This document shows positions 1 to 7,724 of a stretch of 64,000 bases of DNA, one piece after another (the first letter of the stretch is position 1; every line of letters starts with the position of its first letter). The notes beneath the pieces are model-generated. The model saw nothing but the letters and a program-made list of their open reading frames with translations, made no database searches and was not told where the DNA came from. Origin of the DNA: a virus. The translations under genes were made by a program, and so were the position numbers. The stretch spans positions 1 through 64,000 of IMG/VR virus record IMGVR_UViG_3300020810_000992. The stretch is one strand, 5' to 3'.

Positions 1-527
1 AATTGCAAGGTGGTGATGTATTAGTATTCCCGAGTGTTACTGTACAGCAACCACCAAAGATTGATAACGCAGGTGTAAAAAAGTTAGCCACCTTAATTAA
101 CAGTAGAAGTGCTGAGATAGATAAATTGCTAGATCCAAATACACTTGAACAAAAGCAGATGAAAGGCTTTGGTGATATGTTGTACAATTACATCAACACT
201 AAAGTAGATACAGGATTAGATAACCTTGGTAAAGATTTTATTAAATGGCTAGATACTAAAAACATTAGCATGAAAATGAAACAAAAAGTTATTGAACATA
301 TTAAAGAACATTCAGCTGGCTTTGTAAGTTTATGGTCAGTTGTTTCAGGCATCCAAAAAGTCAAAGACGATGTAATTAGACAAATGGATAATGCCGAAAG
401 TGACGTAAAAGCAACCACAGCTGGCAAGCCAGGAGGCGAAGGTTACGTACTTTCACATCCTGAAGGATCTATTAAATTTGTAAATAGATCAGAGTTTACA
501 GCGGCAAACAGAGCAATAGAAAGATAA
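1..527 (+). CDS. C-terminal part of a phage hypothetical protein (runs in from the left edge)
   Basis: The reading frame is open from the window edge to a TAA at 525-527, so only the last ~174 residues are seen and the true start lies upstream. The visible part is mostly helical and lysine-rich, ending in a glycine-rich segment (GGEGYVLSHPEG) followed by IKFVNR. That ending reminds me of the EG-hydrophobic-V and downstream Lys motifs of nucleotidyltransferase/ligase folds and of a conserved protein of T4-like cyanophages; this is only a resemblance. The next gene starts 14 bases downstream behind an AGGAGA site, suggesting cotranscription. Confidence 0.6.
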   Translation, partial: LQGGDVLVFPSVTVQQPPKIDNAGVKKLATLINSRSAEIDKLLDPNTLEQKQMKGFGDMLYNYINTKVDTGLDNLGKDFIKWLDTKNISMKMKQKVIEHIKEHSAGFVSLWSVVSGIQKVKDDVIRQMDNAESDVKATTAGKPGGEGYVLSHPEGSIKFVNRSEFTAANRAIER

Positions 528-540
528 TAGGAGATACCAA

Positions 541-918
541 ATGAAAATGAAAGACCTAAATGAAGCCTTCGATAGCGATGACTTCGGATCCTACGGACTT
601 AAAGGACACGGTTCAGGATTAGACAAGGACATTGATCCGAACAAAAAGCGTTATAACAATGATAGTTTAGTTTCTGTACAAGCAGGCAAACTATCAGATT
701 ATCCAGATGGTGGCGAGATTGAAACAGACGACGGTGAAAAGATTCATGTGTCACAGCAAGAAGCAAAGTTTATTAGAAATTTAGAACTAAAGAAACTAGC
801 ACCTTATTTTGGTATTGAGTATAATATGGCAAGAGATCCTGATGCAGATGATGCAATTCAAACAAAACTACAAAGCTCAGAAGGATTAATGAAACTTTTG
901 GGATTAATTAGAAAATAA
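541..918 (+). CDS. Hypothetical phage protein, 125 aa, acidic
   Basis: I do not recognise this protein. It is acidic, with a Gly/Asp-rich N-terminal third and a helical C-terminal half ending in LMKLLGLIRK. The ATG follows an AGGAGATACCAA leader, a good ribosome binding site. Its TAA overlaps the ATG of the next gene by one base (TAATG), so the two are probably translationally coupled. Position among virion-type genes suggests a structural or assembly role, which is inference. Confidence 0.7.
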   Translation: MKMKDLNEAFDSDDFGSYGLKGHGSGLDKDIDPNKKRYNNDSLVSVQAGKLSDYPDGGEIETDDGEKIHVSQQEAKFIRNLELKKLAPYFGIEYNMARDPDADDAIQTKLQSSEGLMKLLGLIRK

Positions 919-1790
919 TGGATTTTATTAAAGATCTCCACGAAGCAAGAATGACTCGAGCCAACGGCTCGCTTAGGACGCTCACTTATACTGATTGTTG
1001 TGAACGTGCTTATCTTACGATCCTTATACTTGAAGTTCTAAGACGCTTTCCAACAATGACAGGCTATGCACATGGCTATGCTAAGAAAACTAGTAGTCAT
1101 GATAGTTATAAACATTTTAGAATGAGTGGGACAGATCTTTATAATTTTGTTTACTTTATTGTTGGTGACGAAGAAGCACTTAACAAATTAAAAGATCCTG
1201 GTGCCGCATCTAAAATGCGAGCTACAACTTATTTTCCGATAATGGCATTTAATCGTTACGTTAGTACACTAGCGAGCGGTACTGTATCAAACAGACAAAC
1301 ACAAACAGATGTACTCAACATAGAGTCAGCACTGCACATTAAAAATCAAGATTACAAATATTGCAGAAGAAATATTTTTAGCTTTGACACATTATCTCCT
1401 GGAGGCAAGAAAGACACTGTTACTAGATTGTTGCTTGCCGCAAGAGCTAAACTAAGATCAAGTGATATTATTGAACATCTTGAAAAGTTGTCAGCTGAAC
1501 GTGATTTAGAAGTATATCGTGTAAAAGATAATGAACCAACTATAAGTATACCTGATTTAGCAACCACAGGCGTTGACCTTGTTAACTATCGTTATGTTGT
1601 CGGTAATAAAAATTTAATGATGACTAAGAAGTTTTTAGAGCTTGCTAAAGATGGTAGAAGTATACCTTCTAGTATGGTACAAGCATACTTACCTGCTATT
1701 GAATTGCTTGATAATATTATAAAAGGCGGTCCAGGATACGTGCAAATGTTGCGTCAACTAGAAAATCGAGCCAAAAAAGGCCGTAATTAA
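918..1790 (+). CDS. Hypothetical phage protein, 290 aa
   Basis: A full-length soluble protein with no membrane segment or signal peptide. The N-terminal 60 residues are rich in Arg/Thr/Tyr and contain two adjacent cysteines; the rest is predominantly helical with several Arg/Lys-rich stretches. I recognise no catalytic motif. It overlaps the preceding gene by one base and ends about 85 bases before the next start, so it closes a three-gene unit. The neighbourhood (scaffold and virion-type genes) makes a structural role likely but unproven. Confidence 0.7.
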   Translation: MDFIKDLHEARMTRANGSLRTLTYTDCCERAYLTILILEVLRRFPTMTGYAHGYAKKTSSHDSYKHFRMSGTDLYNFVYFIVGDEEALNKLKDPGAASKMRATTYFPIMAFNRYVSTLASGTVSNRQTQTDVLNIESALHIKNQDYKYCRRNIFSFDTLSPGGKKDTVTRLLLAARAKLRSSDIIEHLEKLSAERDLEVYRVKDNEPTISIPDLATTGVDLVNYRYVVGNKNLMMTKKFLELAKDGRSIPSSMVQAYLPAIELLDNIIKGGPGYVQMLRQLENRAKKGRN

Positions 1791-1875
1791 GCTATTTTTC
1801 CTCTAGAGACTAAATAATAATAACAACTTCGTAGAGTAACGAAGATGGTCATTTAAGAGAACAAAGGAGATTAAA

Positions 1876-2190
1876 ATGGCAGGAGCAACTAAAGTAAACG
1901 GCATTAACGTCGTAGCAGGAAACGGACTAGGTCCACAAACTCGCATCATTTCATTAGCGAAAACAGCAATCACAACTACAGCGATTGCAGATCTAAACTC
2001 AGCAATTGAAGCACTAGCACAAGGCGGTGTATCAGGTACTGACGATGCAGTAACTATCTCAGGTGTTGCATTTACATCAGCAGACGTTGCACACGTTGCA
2101 GTACAAGGCACAGGCGCATTAACAGCTGGTGCTGACTACCGCGGCGTTACAGGTGTAACAATGGCTATTGTTGCAACATTCGCAGACTAA
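1876..2190 (+). CDS. Ala/Thr/Gly-rich 104-aa protein, possible virion or decoration protein
   Basis: A small protein made largely of Ala, Thr, Val and Gly with regularly spaced beta-prone segments and no cysteines or membrane helix. It has a strong ribosome binding site (AAAGGAG, 8 bases before ATG) and is followed immediately by a strong rho-independent terminator. A monocistronic, strongly translated Ala/Thr-rich protein fits an abundant virion component, but I do not recognise the family. Confidence 0.65.
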   Translation: MAGATKVNGINVVAGNGLGPQTRIISLAKTAITTTAIADLNSAIEALAQGGVSGTDDAVTISGVAFTSADVAHVAVQGTGALTAGADYRGVTGVTMAIVATFAD

Positions 2191-2230
2191 TCCTAACTAC
2201 CTTAGGAACGTGACGTTATAGTCACACTAA

Positions 2231-2259
2231 AGGCTCACTTTTTAAGTGGGCCTTTTTTT
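2231..2259 (+). terminator. Rho-independent terminator
   Basis: A 10-bp stem (AGGCTCACTT paired with AAGTGGGCCT, one G-T pair) closes a 3-base loop and runs straight into seven T residues. It ends the transcript of the Ala/Thr-rich protein. Confidence 0.9.
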
Positions 2260-2264
2260 ATGGC

Positions 2265-2272
2265 CATAAATA
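2265..2272 (+). promoter_or_regulatory. Late-type promoter, CATAAATA
   Basis: The octamer differs from the T4 late consensus TATAAATA only at its first base. It sits directly behind a terminator and 5 bases before the ATG at 2278, so transcription would start at or very near the start codon. Confidence 0.5.
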
Positions 2273-2277
2273 GATGC

Positions 2278-2694
2278 ATGAGAGTATACACACTGATTGA
2301 CATAACTGAAACTAAGCGCCATAGAAACAACAGCAACGATAAGCTGTCTGTTAATCAGCAAGCAAACTTTATGACGTTCGTGCAAACTTTAATGCTAGGA
2401 ACAAACTTTTACTTTGAATCACCTCAACAAGAAATAATGTCTGAAGCGCAACTTAAACAACTTGGCTTTGGATCAGAGTATAAAGGAAAGCATAACGTTT
2501 GGTATTTAGATCTTCAAGTTGACGAAGCACATACCTTTCCAGACCCTAAAGCATTACTAGAAAATTTTAATTTAGTGCCTGTTATCTCTGGTTTAAATGA
2601 GACAATTGATATAAATAATAATGTGTTTAGAACACAAGGCAAAATTAAAAACATAGTAATAGTTAATACATCTACAGAGGCAAACATTACATAA
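2278..2694 (+). CDS. Conserved T4-like phage hypothetical protein, 138 aa
   Basis: The frame is also open from an ATG at 2260, but that codon lies against the terminator and upstream of a late-type promoter octamer. The ATG at 2278 (MRVYTLIDITET) is therefore preferred. The protein is soluble, mixed alpha/beta, with a central WYLDLQVDEAHTF segment. It resembles a widespread uncharacterised protein of marine T4-like phages as I remember them. The mRNA may be nearly leaderless because the promoter octamer ends 5 bases before the ATG. Confidence 0.65.
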   Translation: MRVYTLIDITETKRHRNNSNDKLSVNQQANFMTFVQTLMLGTNFYFESPQQEIMSEAQLKQLGFGSEYKGKHNVWYLDLQVDEAHTFPDPKALLENFNLVPVISGLNETIDINNNVFRTQGKIKNIVIVNTSTEANIT

Positions 2695-2746
2695 TCAAAG
2701 CATAGGTACAATATTAAAATTAATCAGTACGGAGAATATAAAGATT

Positions 2747-2983
2747 ATGGCAAGAGCCACAAAATTAGAACGAGAGTCGTTAGAAGCCCATGTTGATCTG
2801 TGCGAGCAGAGATACATCAACCTAGAAACAAGACTCGAAAAAGTTGAAATTAAGATGGACCACATCCATCAGGATATCCAGAACGGCAACAAATCTTTAA
2901 TTAAAGTTGTCATTGGAGCCACAGGAACTATTGTAGCAGGTTTGCTCAGCACCATCGTAGTTCTTCTTATTAACTTTTCATAA
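2747..2983 (+). CDS. Coiled-coil plus C-terminal membrane anchor protein, 78 aa (XhlA/holin-associated-like)
   Basis: Residues 1-48 form a charged amphipathic helix with heptad spacing (LERESLEAHVDL, LETRLEKVEIKM). Residues ~52-77 are one hydrophobic membrane helix ending at the C terminus. This architecture is that of XhlA-type membrane-associated phage proteins and of some holin accessory proteins; the match is by layout only. A GGAG site lies upstream of the ATG. Confidence 0.6.
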   Translation: MARATKLERESLEAHVDLCEQRYINLETRLEKVEIKMDHIHQDIQNGNKSLIKVVIGATGTIVAGLLSTIVVLLINFS

Positions 2984-3004
2984 CATTCCTAACTAAATAC
3001 TGTT

Positions 3005-3286
3005 ATGCAAATAACAGAGATCACTTCTGACCTTGAAGAAAAACAAATTTGGGGTCGCAGAGGAAAAAAATTAGTACGTAAGTATCGTTGCACATTAGGC
3101 AAACGTAAGGGCAGAATTGTTGCTTCTCCTGCTCAGTGTTTCGCATCTCCTAATGTTAAAGCTAAGATGCAAATGAAACGTACTAGAGCAAGATTAGGCA
3201 ATAGAATGGCACGTAAAGCTCGCAGAACTAAACGTATTAATCCAGCATCGATTGCATTACAAAGATTAAATAAGAGAAGTAGATGA
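3005..3286 (+). CDS. Very basic small protein, paralogue of the next gene
   Basis: A 93-residue protein with more than a third Lys/Arg. The core (WGRRGKKLVRKYRC, then GRIVASPAQC) recurs in the next protein as FGKRGNKMVRKYRC and GRIVAKPQTC, with both cysteines kept, so the two are tandem duplicates. Strong positive charge suggests nucleic acid binding, for example DNA packing in the head; this is inference. Its stop overlaps the next ATG (ATGA). An ACTAAATA late-promoter-like octamer lies 4 bases before its ATG. Confidence 0.7.
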   Translation: MQITEITSDLEEKQIWGRRGKKLVRKYRCTLGKRKGRIVASPAQCFASPNVKAKMQMKRTRARLGNRMARKARRTKRINPASIALQRLNKRSR

Positions 3287-3597
3287 ACATTCAAGATGTA
3301 TTAGTTGAAGGAGCAGTTGCAATATTTGGTAAGCGTGGGAACAAGATGGTTCGCAAGTATCGTTGTACCAGTGGCCAGAAAAAAGGTCGTATTGTTGCAA
3401 AGCCTCAAACATGTAATACAGCCGTTAAAGTTGGAAAAAGTGTAGGAGCTAAAAAAGCTAAATCACGTAAAAGTGCATTAATGAAAGTTAGATCTGGTAT
3501 AACAAGAAAAACGAGTGCGGCATCAAAGAGAGTTGCAAAATTAAATAAATCTAGATTAAAGCCTACTAAACGTAATAAAACCCGGAGAATGAAATGA
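3283..3597 (+). CDS. Very basic small protein, paralogue of the preceding gene
   Basis: A 104-residue protein with a short hydrophobic N terminus, the shared RKYRC...KKGRIVA...C core at about residues 24-47, and a long Lys/Arg/Ser/Ala tail resembling histone H1-like tails. It overlaps the upstream paralogue and the downstream gene by 4 bases each, so all three are translated together. The two cysteines conserved between the paralogues could bind metal or form a disulfide. I do not know its function. Confidence 0.7.
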   Translation: MNIQDVLVEGAVAIFGKRGNKMVRKYRCTSGQKKGRIVAKPQTCNTAVKVGKSVGAKKAKSRKSALMKVRSGITRKTSAASKRVAKLNKSRLKPTKRNKTRRMK

Positions 3598-4079
3598 GAA
3601 TACACGAAATTAAAATTGATGAAAAACAAAAATTAAAACAGATGTACCCTCATTTATCAGAGCAACAACTTGATGAAATACTTCCAGCAGTAGGTATTGC
3701 CGCTAGAGCTGTTGGCGGCATGGCAGCAAGAGGAGTTGCAGGTGCTGGCAGAGCCGTTGGAGGTGGAGCACAAAAAGCAGGACAGGCAGCAGGCAGAGTT
3801 GGCCAAAAAATGGGCCAAAAAGCTGTAGGTGCGGCAAAAACTGTAGCACAAGATGCGGCGGCAAAAGCAATGGATAAAGCAAGTGATATCGCCGCTGATA
3901 AACTATTAAAAATTGGAACACAAATTCCTATTGCAGGTCAACTGTTAAAAGTAGATAATGTCCAAGGTGACGAAATTACAGTTGCTGATCCAAAAAATCC
4001 TAAAGGACCTAAAACAGTTCTTAACAAAGCAAGTCAAGAAATTAAAAATGTTGTGTCACAACTAACAGGGCAAGCATAA
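3594..4079 (+). CDS. Ala/Gly-rich low-complexity protein, 161 aa
   Basis: The N-terminal 30 residues are charged. Residues ~32-100 are a long Ala/Gly/Val repeat region with short units such as AAR-VGGMAARGV and AGRVGQKMGQKA, and the C-terminal third is a more ordinary soluble domain. The low-complexity region resembles amphipathic Ala/Gly helices seen in phage head or injected proteins. I recognise no family. The start overlaps the upstream gene (ATGA), and the stop TAA is followed directly by the ATG of the next gene. Confidence 0.65.
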   Translation: MRIHEIKIDEKQKLKQMYPHLSEQQLDEILPAVGIAARAVGGMAARGVAGAGRAVGGGAQKAGQAAGRVGQKMGQKAVGAAKTVAQDAAAKAMDKASDIAADKLLKIGTQIPIAGQLLKVDNVQGDEITVADPKNPKGPKTVLNKASQEIKNVVSQLTGQA

Positions 4080-4286
4080 ATGAAAATAAACGAACTCATT
4101 CAACACTTTTCTATACACACTACAAATGAAGAAAAGCAAGTGTTATGTAAGATGGGTTCAATACGACCAATTAGCAGTTATTCAGAAAGAGATCGATTCA
4201 TTATTGAAGGATTGATCCGGAAGTCTTTAGTAAGTAAAGTAATACAAAATGGAACTGTACTGGTCGTGTCAAATGAGCTCAGATAA
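4080..4286 (+). CDS. Hypothetical protein, 68 aa
   Basis: A small soluble protein without recognisable motifs; residues ~15-60 read as a compact helix-turn-helix-like fold (EEKQVLCKMGSIRP, RFIIEGLIRKSLVSK), reminiscent of winged-helix proteins of phages. It starts at the base after the upstream stop and its end overlaps the next gene by 14 bases. Confidence 0.55.
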   Translation: MKINELIQHFSIHTTNEEKQVLCKMGSIRPISSYSERDRFIIEGLIRKSLVSKVIQNGTVLVVSNELR

Positions 4287-4704
4287 CCCAACACTAGCAA
4301 AAGAATTAGAACAAATAGTATCAGCAGGATTAGAAGCTGTTGCGCTCCCTTATCAAAAAGGAAACAGTATCCGACTGAAACATATTGCTATCCGTAAGCA
4401 TAAAAACGGATATAGATTGTTTAATACTAAGACTAATTCACATATTCTAACTACATTTTGCAAAACAGCCGCTTTAGCTATTGCTAAAAATATAGTAGAA
4501 GACAATCAAAATTCCGTCCAAGAAATTAAAAGATTAGATGATAGAGTAGCAAAATACTACATGGATGCAGTGTTTTCTAAAAGATCTTATGAAGTTTCTA
4601 CTGATTGGAATAAAAAAGAAAACGCAGAAATACTATTTGATATAGCAATGGACAAAGCATGGGCCAGTTTATCTAGTATAGAAACGTTTATCTTTGATAA
4701 ATAA
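4273..4704 (+). CDS. Conserved T4-like phage hypothetical protein, 143 aa
   Basis: The frame opens at 4249, but the ATG at 4273 (MSSDNPTLAKELEQ) gives only a 14-base overlap with the upstream gene and the N terminus I recall from marine T4-like phages. The protein is helical and soluble, with a conserved-looking block (IRLKHIAIRKH) and an Ala-rich helix (KTAALAIAKNIV). Its function is unknown. It lies directly upstream of the prohead-core-like gene, so an assembly role is possible. Confidence 0.6.
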   Translation: MSSDNPTLAKELEQIVSAGLEAVALPYQKGNSIRLKHIAIRKHKNGYRLFNTKTNSHILTTFCKTAALAIAKNIVEDNQNSVQEIKRLDDRVAKYYMDAVFSKRSYEVSTDWNKKENAEILFDIAMDKAWASLSSIETFIFDK

Positions 4705-4732
4705 ATACAGTATTGATAAAGGAACATTAACT

Positions 4733-5671
4733 ATGCTTATTAAAGAATTTTCAAAACCGATTACCTCTGCAACACTTAATGAAAGTCTTGCTAAAAGATT
4801 CGGAACAAAGATCGACGTATCCAAGTTTACTACAGAGCAACTTGAAGATGCTCGTAATAAATTAAGAACTCAACTTTCACAAGTTGAGACAAATGAAAGC
4901 TACGAAGCAGTTACACAAAGCGACAGTTATCAAAAAACAAAGATGTTCCTCGATGTTATCAATGCCGCTATTGCTGAACGCACAGTTGAAGAAGGTAAAA
5001 TTCCAGCAGGTCTTAAAGCATATCAAGACAAGAAAAAAGGCAAACAAGACAAGAAAAAAGGTGGTCCAAAAGATCACGGCAGACGTCCTGACACTCCAGA
5101 CTTAGATGGCGATGGAAACACAGATGAGCCAATTGGTGATGCAGCCAAGGATGCAAAGAAAGAATCTATCGTACGTGAAGGCGCTGAAGAAGAAGCAACT
5201 CTAGTTATGGCATCCAAAGACATGGTTGACAGAGTTACAGGTTGGATGGAAGACACAGCAGAAATGCAAACAGAATCGATGTTAGAATTAGGCGACAAAA
5301 TTAGAGATGAGTTAGGTGTTGAGCGATCAGAAGAATTTATCGCAATGGTTAAGCCGGCACTTGATTCACTATTTTCATCATTGGAAAGCACACGTGATTC
5401 ACTAACAAGTGGCGTAGCCATTTTGACAGGCGAAGGTGCACCTCAAACAATGGGCGACGAAGTACCAGCTGATGACGACGGCGACATGGATATGGAACCG
5501 ATCGATGACCTGGATGCAGAAACAGATGCCCCAGACGAAGAAGGCGACGATGAATTTGCGGCGGCAGATGCATCCGTAGGCGGAGACGAACCAGCCGATA
5601 GGCAAAAGCGCGAAAGCATTGAACTTTCAAGAAAATTAGGTAAAATCTTAAGCGGAAAAAAAAAGGCCTAA
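4733..5671 (+). CDS. Prohead core/scaffold-like acidic protein, 312 aa
   Basis: The ATG at 4733 (MLIKEFSKPIT) follows an AAGGA site and is preferred over an in-frame ATG at 4694. Residues 1-85 are helical, residues ~90-125 are a Lys/Gly/Asp linker that includes a DLDGDGNTDEP calcium-loop-like motif, residues ~140-225 are helical, and residues ~235-290 are strongly acidic, before a basic tail. This order matches a structural/prohead-core protein of T4-like cyanophages as I remember them. The gene ends in a run of nine A residues where a -1 shift would join it to the reading frame that continues to 5973. Confidence 0.6.
   Translation: MLIKEFSKPITSATLNESLAKRFGTKIDVSKFTTEQLEDARNKLRTQLSQVETNESYEAVTQSDSYQKTKMFLDVINAAIAERTVEEGKIPAGLKAYQDKKKGKQDKKKGGPKDHGRRPDTPDLDGDGNTDEPIGDAAKDAKKESIVREGAEEEATLVMASKDMVDRVTGWMEDTAEMQTESMLELGDKIRDELGVERSEEFIAMVKPALDSLFSSLESTRDSLTSGVAILTGEGAPQTMGDEVPADDDGDMDMEPIDDLDAETDAPDEEGDDEFAAADASVGGDEPADRQKRESIELSRKLGKILSGKKKA
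5656..5664 (+). promoter_or_regulatory. A9 slippery run, possible -1 frameshift site
   Basis: Nine consecutive A residues (GGA AAA AAA AAG GCC TAA in the upstream frame) precede the stop at 5669-5671. In the -1 frame the reading continues without a stop to 5973. There is no ATG, GTG or TTG in that frame between the run and 5770. Programmed frameshifting, polymerase slippage, or a homopolymer error in the assembly would all produce this picture. Confidence 0.5.
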
Positions 5672-5769
5672 CGGAAGCTGACACTCCGAATCTAGATAGT
5701 TTAGTTCAAGTATTACTTCTACAACTACAACAAGGCGCATCAAGAATTGACTGGCCAGCATTAAACACT

Positions 5770-5973
5770 ATGTTGAGTAATATTGGTGTAGAACAGTTTG
5801 ATGAAAAATCTTTTGTATCAGCATACAACAAAGACACAAGAATAAGAGACTTAGTTGACAAGTTTGATGACCGAGGTGTTGTGTTAGCAGGCGGTGAAAT
5901 GCCAGCGGACAAACCAGAAGATCCTGAAGTTGATCAAATGGCTGATAGAGCAACCAAAAACGCACTCAAATAA
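5770..5973 (+). CDS. Downstream frame, 67 aa if started at ATG, or the C-terminal extension of the upstream protein
   Basis: Protein-like sequence in this frame extends well upstream of the ATG (residues such as SLVQVLLLQLQQGASRIDW lie before it), and the ATG has no ribosome binding site. The coding signal therefore begins at about 5665, immediately after the A9 run, with no start codon. Either the frame is reached by slippage from the prohead-core-like gene, or the two genes are split by an indel. The product is acidic and Asp-rich at its end. It closes just before the promoter of the nfuA-like gene. Confidence 0.55.
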   Translation: MLSNIGVEQFDEKSFVSAYNKDTRIRDLVDKFDDRGVVLAGGEMPADKPEDPEVDQMADRATKNALK

Positions 5974-5977
5974 ACAC

Positions 5978-6006
5978 TTGACATTCTATTCTAAATAGTA
6001 TATACT
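5978..6006 (+). promoter_or_regulatory. Sigma-70-type promoter for the nfuA-like gene
   Basis: TTGACA (5978-5983), a 17-base spacer and TATACT (6001-6006) lie 24 bases before the ATG at 6030. Both boxes are at or one base from the host consensus. Confidence 0.85.
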
Positions 6007-6029
6007 ATTGATTAAGAATAGGAGACTGC

Positions 6030-6395
6030 ATGAGCAATACACGCACTGATGAAGAAATCATCGAACAGATCAAAGAGCTAATTGAAGAAAACGTAAAACC
6101 ATCTGTTGCCTCTCACGGAGGCAACATTGAATTCTTGTCTTACAATAATGGACACTTATTGTTAGAGTTACAAGGTGCTTGTTCAGGATGTGCAGGCAGT
6201 ACTATGACTCTCAAGATGGGAGTTGAAAACATGATTAAACATTACGTCACTGAAGTACTTACAGTTGAAGCACAAGACGGATACAGTGATGTAAACCCAT
6301 ACTACAGTGATGACTTTGGTTATGCGCATTGGGACATCAATCCCAATACTATACCAATTCAAGAGGTTAAAGATGAGCCTACTGAAGACAGTTAA
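6030..6395 (+). CDS. nfuA: NfuA/NifU C-terminal-type Fe-S cluster carrier
   Basis: The first ~75 residues are a NifU C-terminal domain: a helix (IIEQIKELIEENVKPSVASHGG), then the conserved CxxC at Cys51-Cys54 in the context GACSGCAGSTMTLK. Such domains bind and deliver 4Fe-4S clusters in the cytoplasm. The length (121 aa) is that of a stand-alone Nfu domain plus a ~45-residue acidic, Tyr-rich tail absent from the bacterial minimal domain. It has its own sigma-70-type promoter and a GGAG site, and its 3' end overlaps a 2OG oxygenase gene by 23 bases. A second Fe-S carrier of the IscA type lies at 61.1 kb. Confidence 0.9.
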   Translation: MSNTRTDEEIIEQIKELIEENVKPSVASHGGNIEFLSYNNGHLLLELQGACSGCAGSTMTLKMGVENMIKHYVTEVLTVEAQDGYSDVNPYYSDDFGYAHWDINPNTIPIQEVKDEPTEDS

Positions 6396-6972
6396 TGGCA
6401 TAGATTTATATGTAGTTCCTAACCAACATTGGGTAGTAAGTGCAATCTATCCCGATTACACTGACTTAGAAGAATTATTTAATTTTACATCAGCTGATAT
6501 ATCGAAAGGTTCGTGTACAGTAAATGGCATGCAACAACCTTTAGAATATAACCAGTGGACAAAACATCGAGAACGTTACAAAGAATGGTTACTTGATATT
6601 TTTAAGACTGTTGAGTTACCTATAACTGAAATTAACGAACGAGAAGTTGATCAAAAACACAAAGCATGGACAATAAATTATTTCCCCGGCGGCTGGCAAG
6701 CCGGACACTTTCACTCAACTGATAGAGTGTCGCAATCAAATAAACGATTTGCATCAAGTGTAATGCTGTTTGATCATATTAAACCTACTAAGCATAATAT
6801 GTTTAATGGTTGTATGTATACTATATTACAAAGTCCTAATGGGTATACCTACGAACATAAATTTCATCCGGAACCAGGCCGCGTAGTAATAATGGATGAT
6901 CGAGTATGGCACGGAGCCTATCCAACTGAAGAAAATAGAAGATGTCTAGTCTGGGACTTTGACATCCAATAA
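6373..6972 (+). CDS. 2OG-Fe(II) oxygenase-like protein, 199 aa
   Basis: The ATG at 6373 (MSLLKTVNGIDL) is preceded by AGAGG; the frame is open further upstream but only as overlap with the nfuA-like gene. The C-terminal half carries an HxD-like element (GHFHSTD), a distal His (VWHGAYP) and an Arg shortly after (RRCLVWDF), the order of Fe(II) and 2-oxoglutarate ligands in the jelly-roll oxygenase fold. Many T4-like marine phages carry such enzymes; substrates are unknown. Two others occur here at 25.9 and 48.6 kb. Confidence 0.7.
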   Translation: MSLLKTVNGIDLYVVPNQHWVVSAIYPDYTDLEELFNFTSADISKGSCTVNGMQQPLEYNQWTKHRERYKEWLLDIFKTVELPITEINEREVDQKHKAWTINYFPGGWQAGHFHSTDRVSQSNKRFASSVMLFDHIKPTKHNMFNGCMYTILQSPNGYTYEHKFHPEPGRVVIMDDRVWHGAYPTEENRRCLVWDFDIQ

Positions 6973-6990
6973 TATTAAAACGGAGAATTA

Positions 6991-7695
6991 ATGAGTTTAA
7001 TTATAGAGAAGTACGACTATCAAGAAATCAAACGTCAGCAAGTAAATGGTAAGCGTTTGTATGCCTGCCCAGATGGAAATGCTGTTGCAAGTGTTACTAC
7101 TATTCTCGATAAAACAAAAGACAAGAGTCATTTAATCGCATGGAAGAAACGTGTTGGTGAAGCAAAAGCACAAGAGATTGTTACCGAAGCCGCAGGTGTA
7201 GGTACACGTATGCACAAATATTTAGAAGACTACATCGAGTTTGGCGAATGGCCTACTCCTGGTGGCAACCCATTTGCTAAAAAAGCACATAGGATGGCAG
7301 AGGTTATTCGTGATGAAGCAATGGTTCATGTGGACGAGATTTGGGGAAGTGAAATTAATCTTTACATGCCACAGATGTATGCAGGTACTACTGACTTAGT
7401 TGGACAGTACAAAGGCAATCCTGCAATTATGGATTTTAAGCAAACTAACAGACCTAAGAAGCAAGAGTGGGTAGTTGACTATTACTTGCAAATGGTTGCG
7501 TATGCTGAAGCACACAATGAAATCTACGGTACAAATATACGAGAAGGACATGTGTTCATGTGCAGTCGCGGCGATGACGGTATGATCCTTGGCGGCGAAA
7601 CTTATCAACAGTTTGATCTTTGGCCACACGAGTACGATGAATGGCGCACTGAATGGTACAACAGAGTGTATCAATATTACGAACAGGAAGCATAA
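6991..7695 (+). CDS. PD-(D/E)XK nuclease, RecB/Cas4/MGME1-like, 234 aa
   Basis: The motif order fits the RecB-like exonuclease fold: His75 in GTRMHKYLE, Glu121, Asp135 in AGTTDLVG, Asp148-x-Lys150 in IMDFKQT, and Gln167...Tyr171 in YYLQMVAYAEA. These would form the metal site of a single-strand or end-processing DNA exonuclease. There is no helicase domain. The gene has a GGAG site 8 bases before its ATG. A role in phage recombination or end processing is likely, but the exact reaction cannot be told from sequence. Confidence 0.8.
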   Translation: MSLIIEKYDYQEIKRQQVNGKRLYACPDGNAVASVTTILDKTKDKSHLIAWKKRVGEAKAQEIVTEAAGVGTRMHKYLEDYIEFGEWPTPGGNPFAKKAHRMAEVIRDEAMVHVDEIWGSEINLYMPQMYAGTTDLVGQYKGNPAIMDFKQTNRPKKQEWVVDYYLQMVAYAEAHNEIYGTNIREGHVFMCSRGDDGMILGGETYQQFDLWPHEYDEWRTEWYNRVYQYYEQEA

Positions 7696-7698
7696 ATA
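7691..7698 (+). promoter_or_regulatory. Late-type promoter, CATAAATA, for the tail fibre gene
   Basis: One base from the T4 late octamer, placed across the stop of the nuclease gene and 26 bases before the fibre ATG. A late promoter before a fibre gene fits expected timing. Confidence 0.6.
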
Positions 7699-7724
7699 CT
7701 AATAATAATTTAGGAGATTACAGC

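Noticed and set aside
3657-3921. Leu/Cys-rich - strand frames opposite the Ala/Gly-rich gene
   Set aside because: GC-rich Ala/Gly codons on the + strand create open frames on the opposite strand; no promoter or start signal supports them.
5074-5684. Two - strand frames opposite the prohead-core-like gene
   Set aside because: They are low-complexity shadows of the Asp/Glu-rich + strand coding region and have no ribosome sites.
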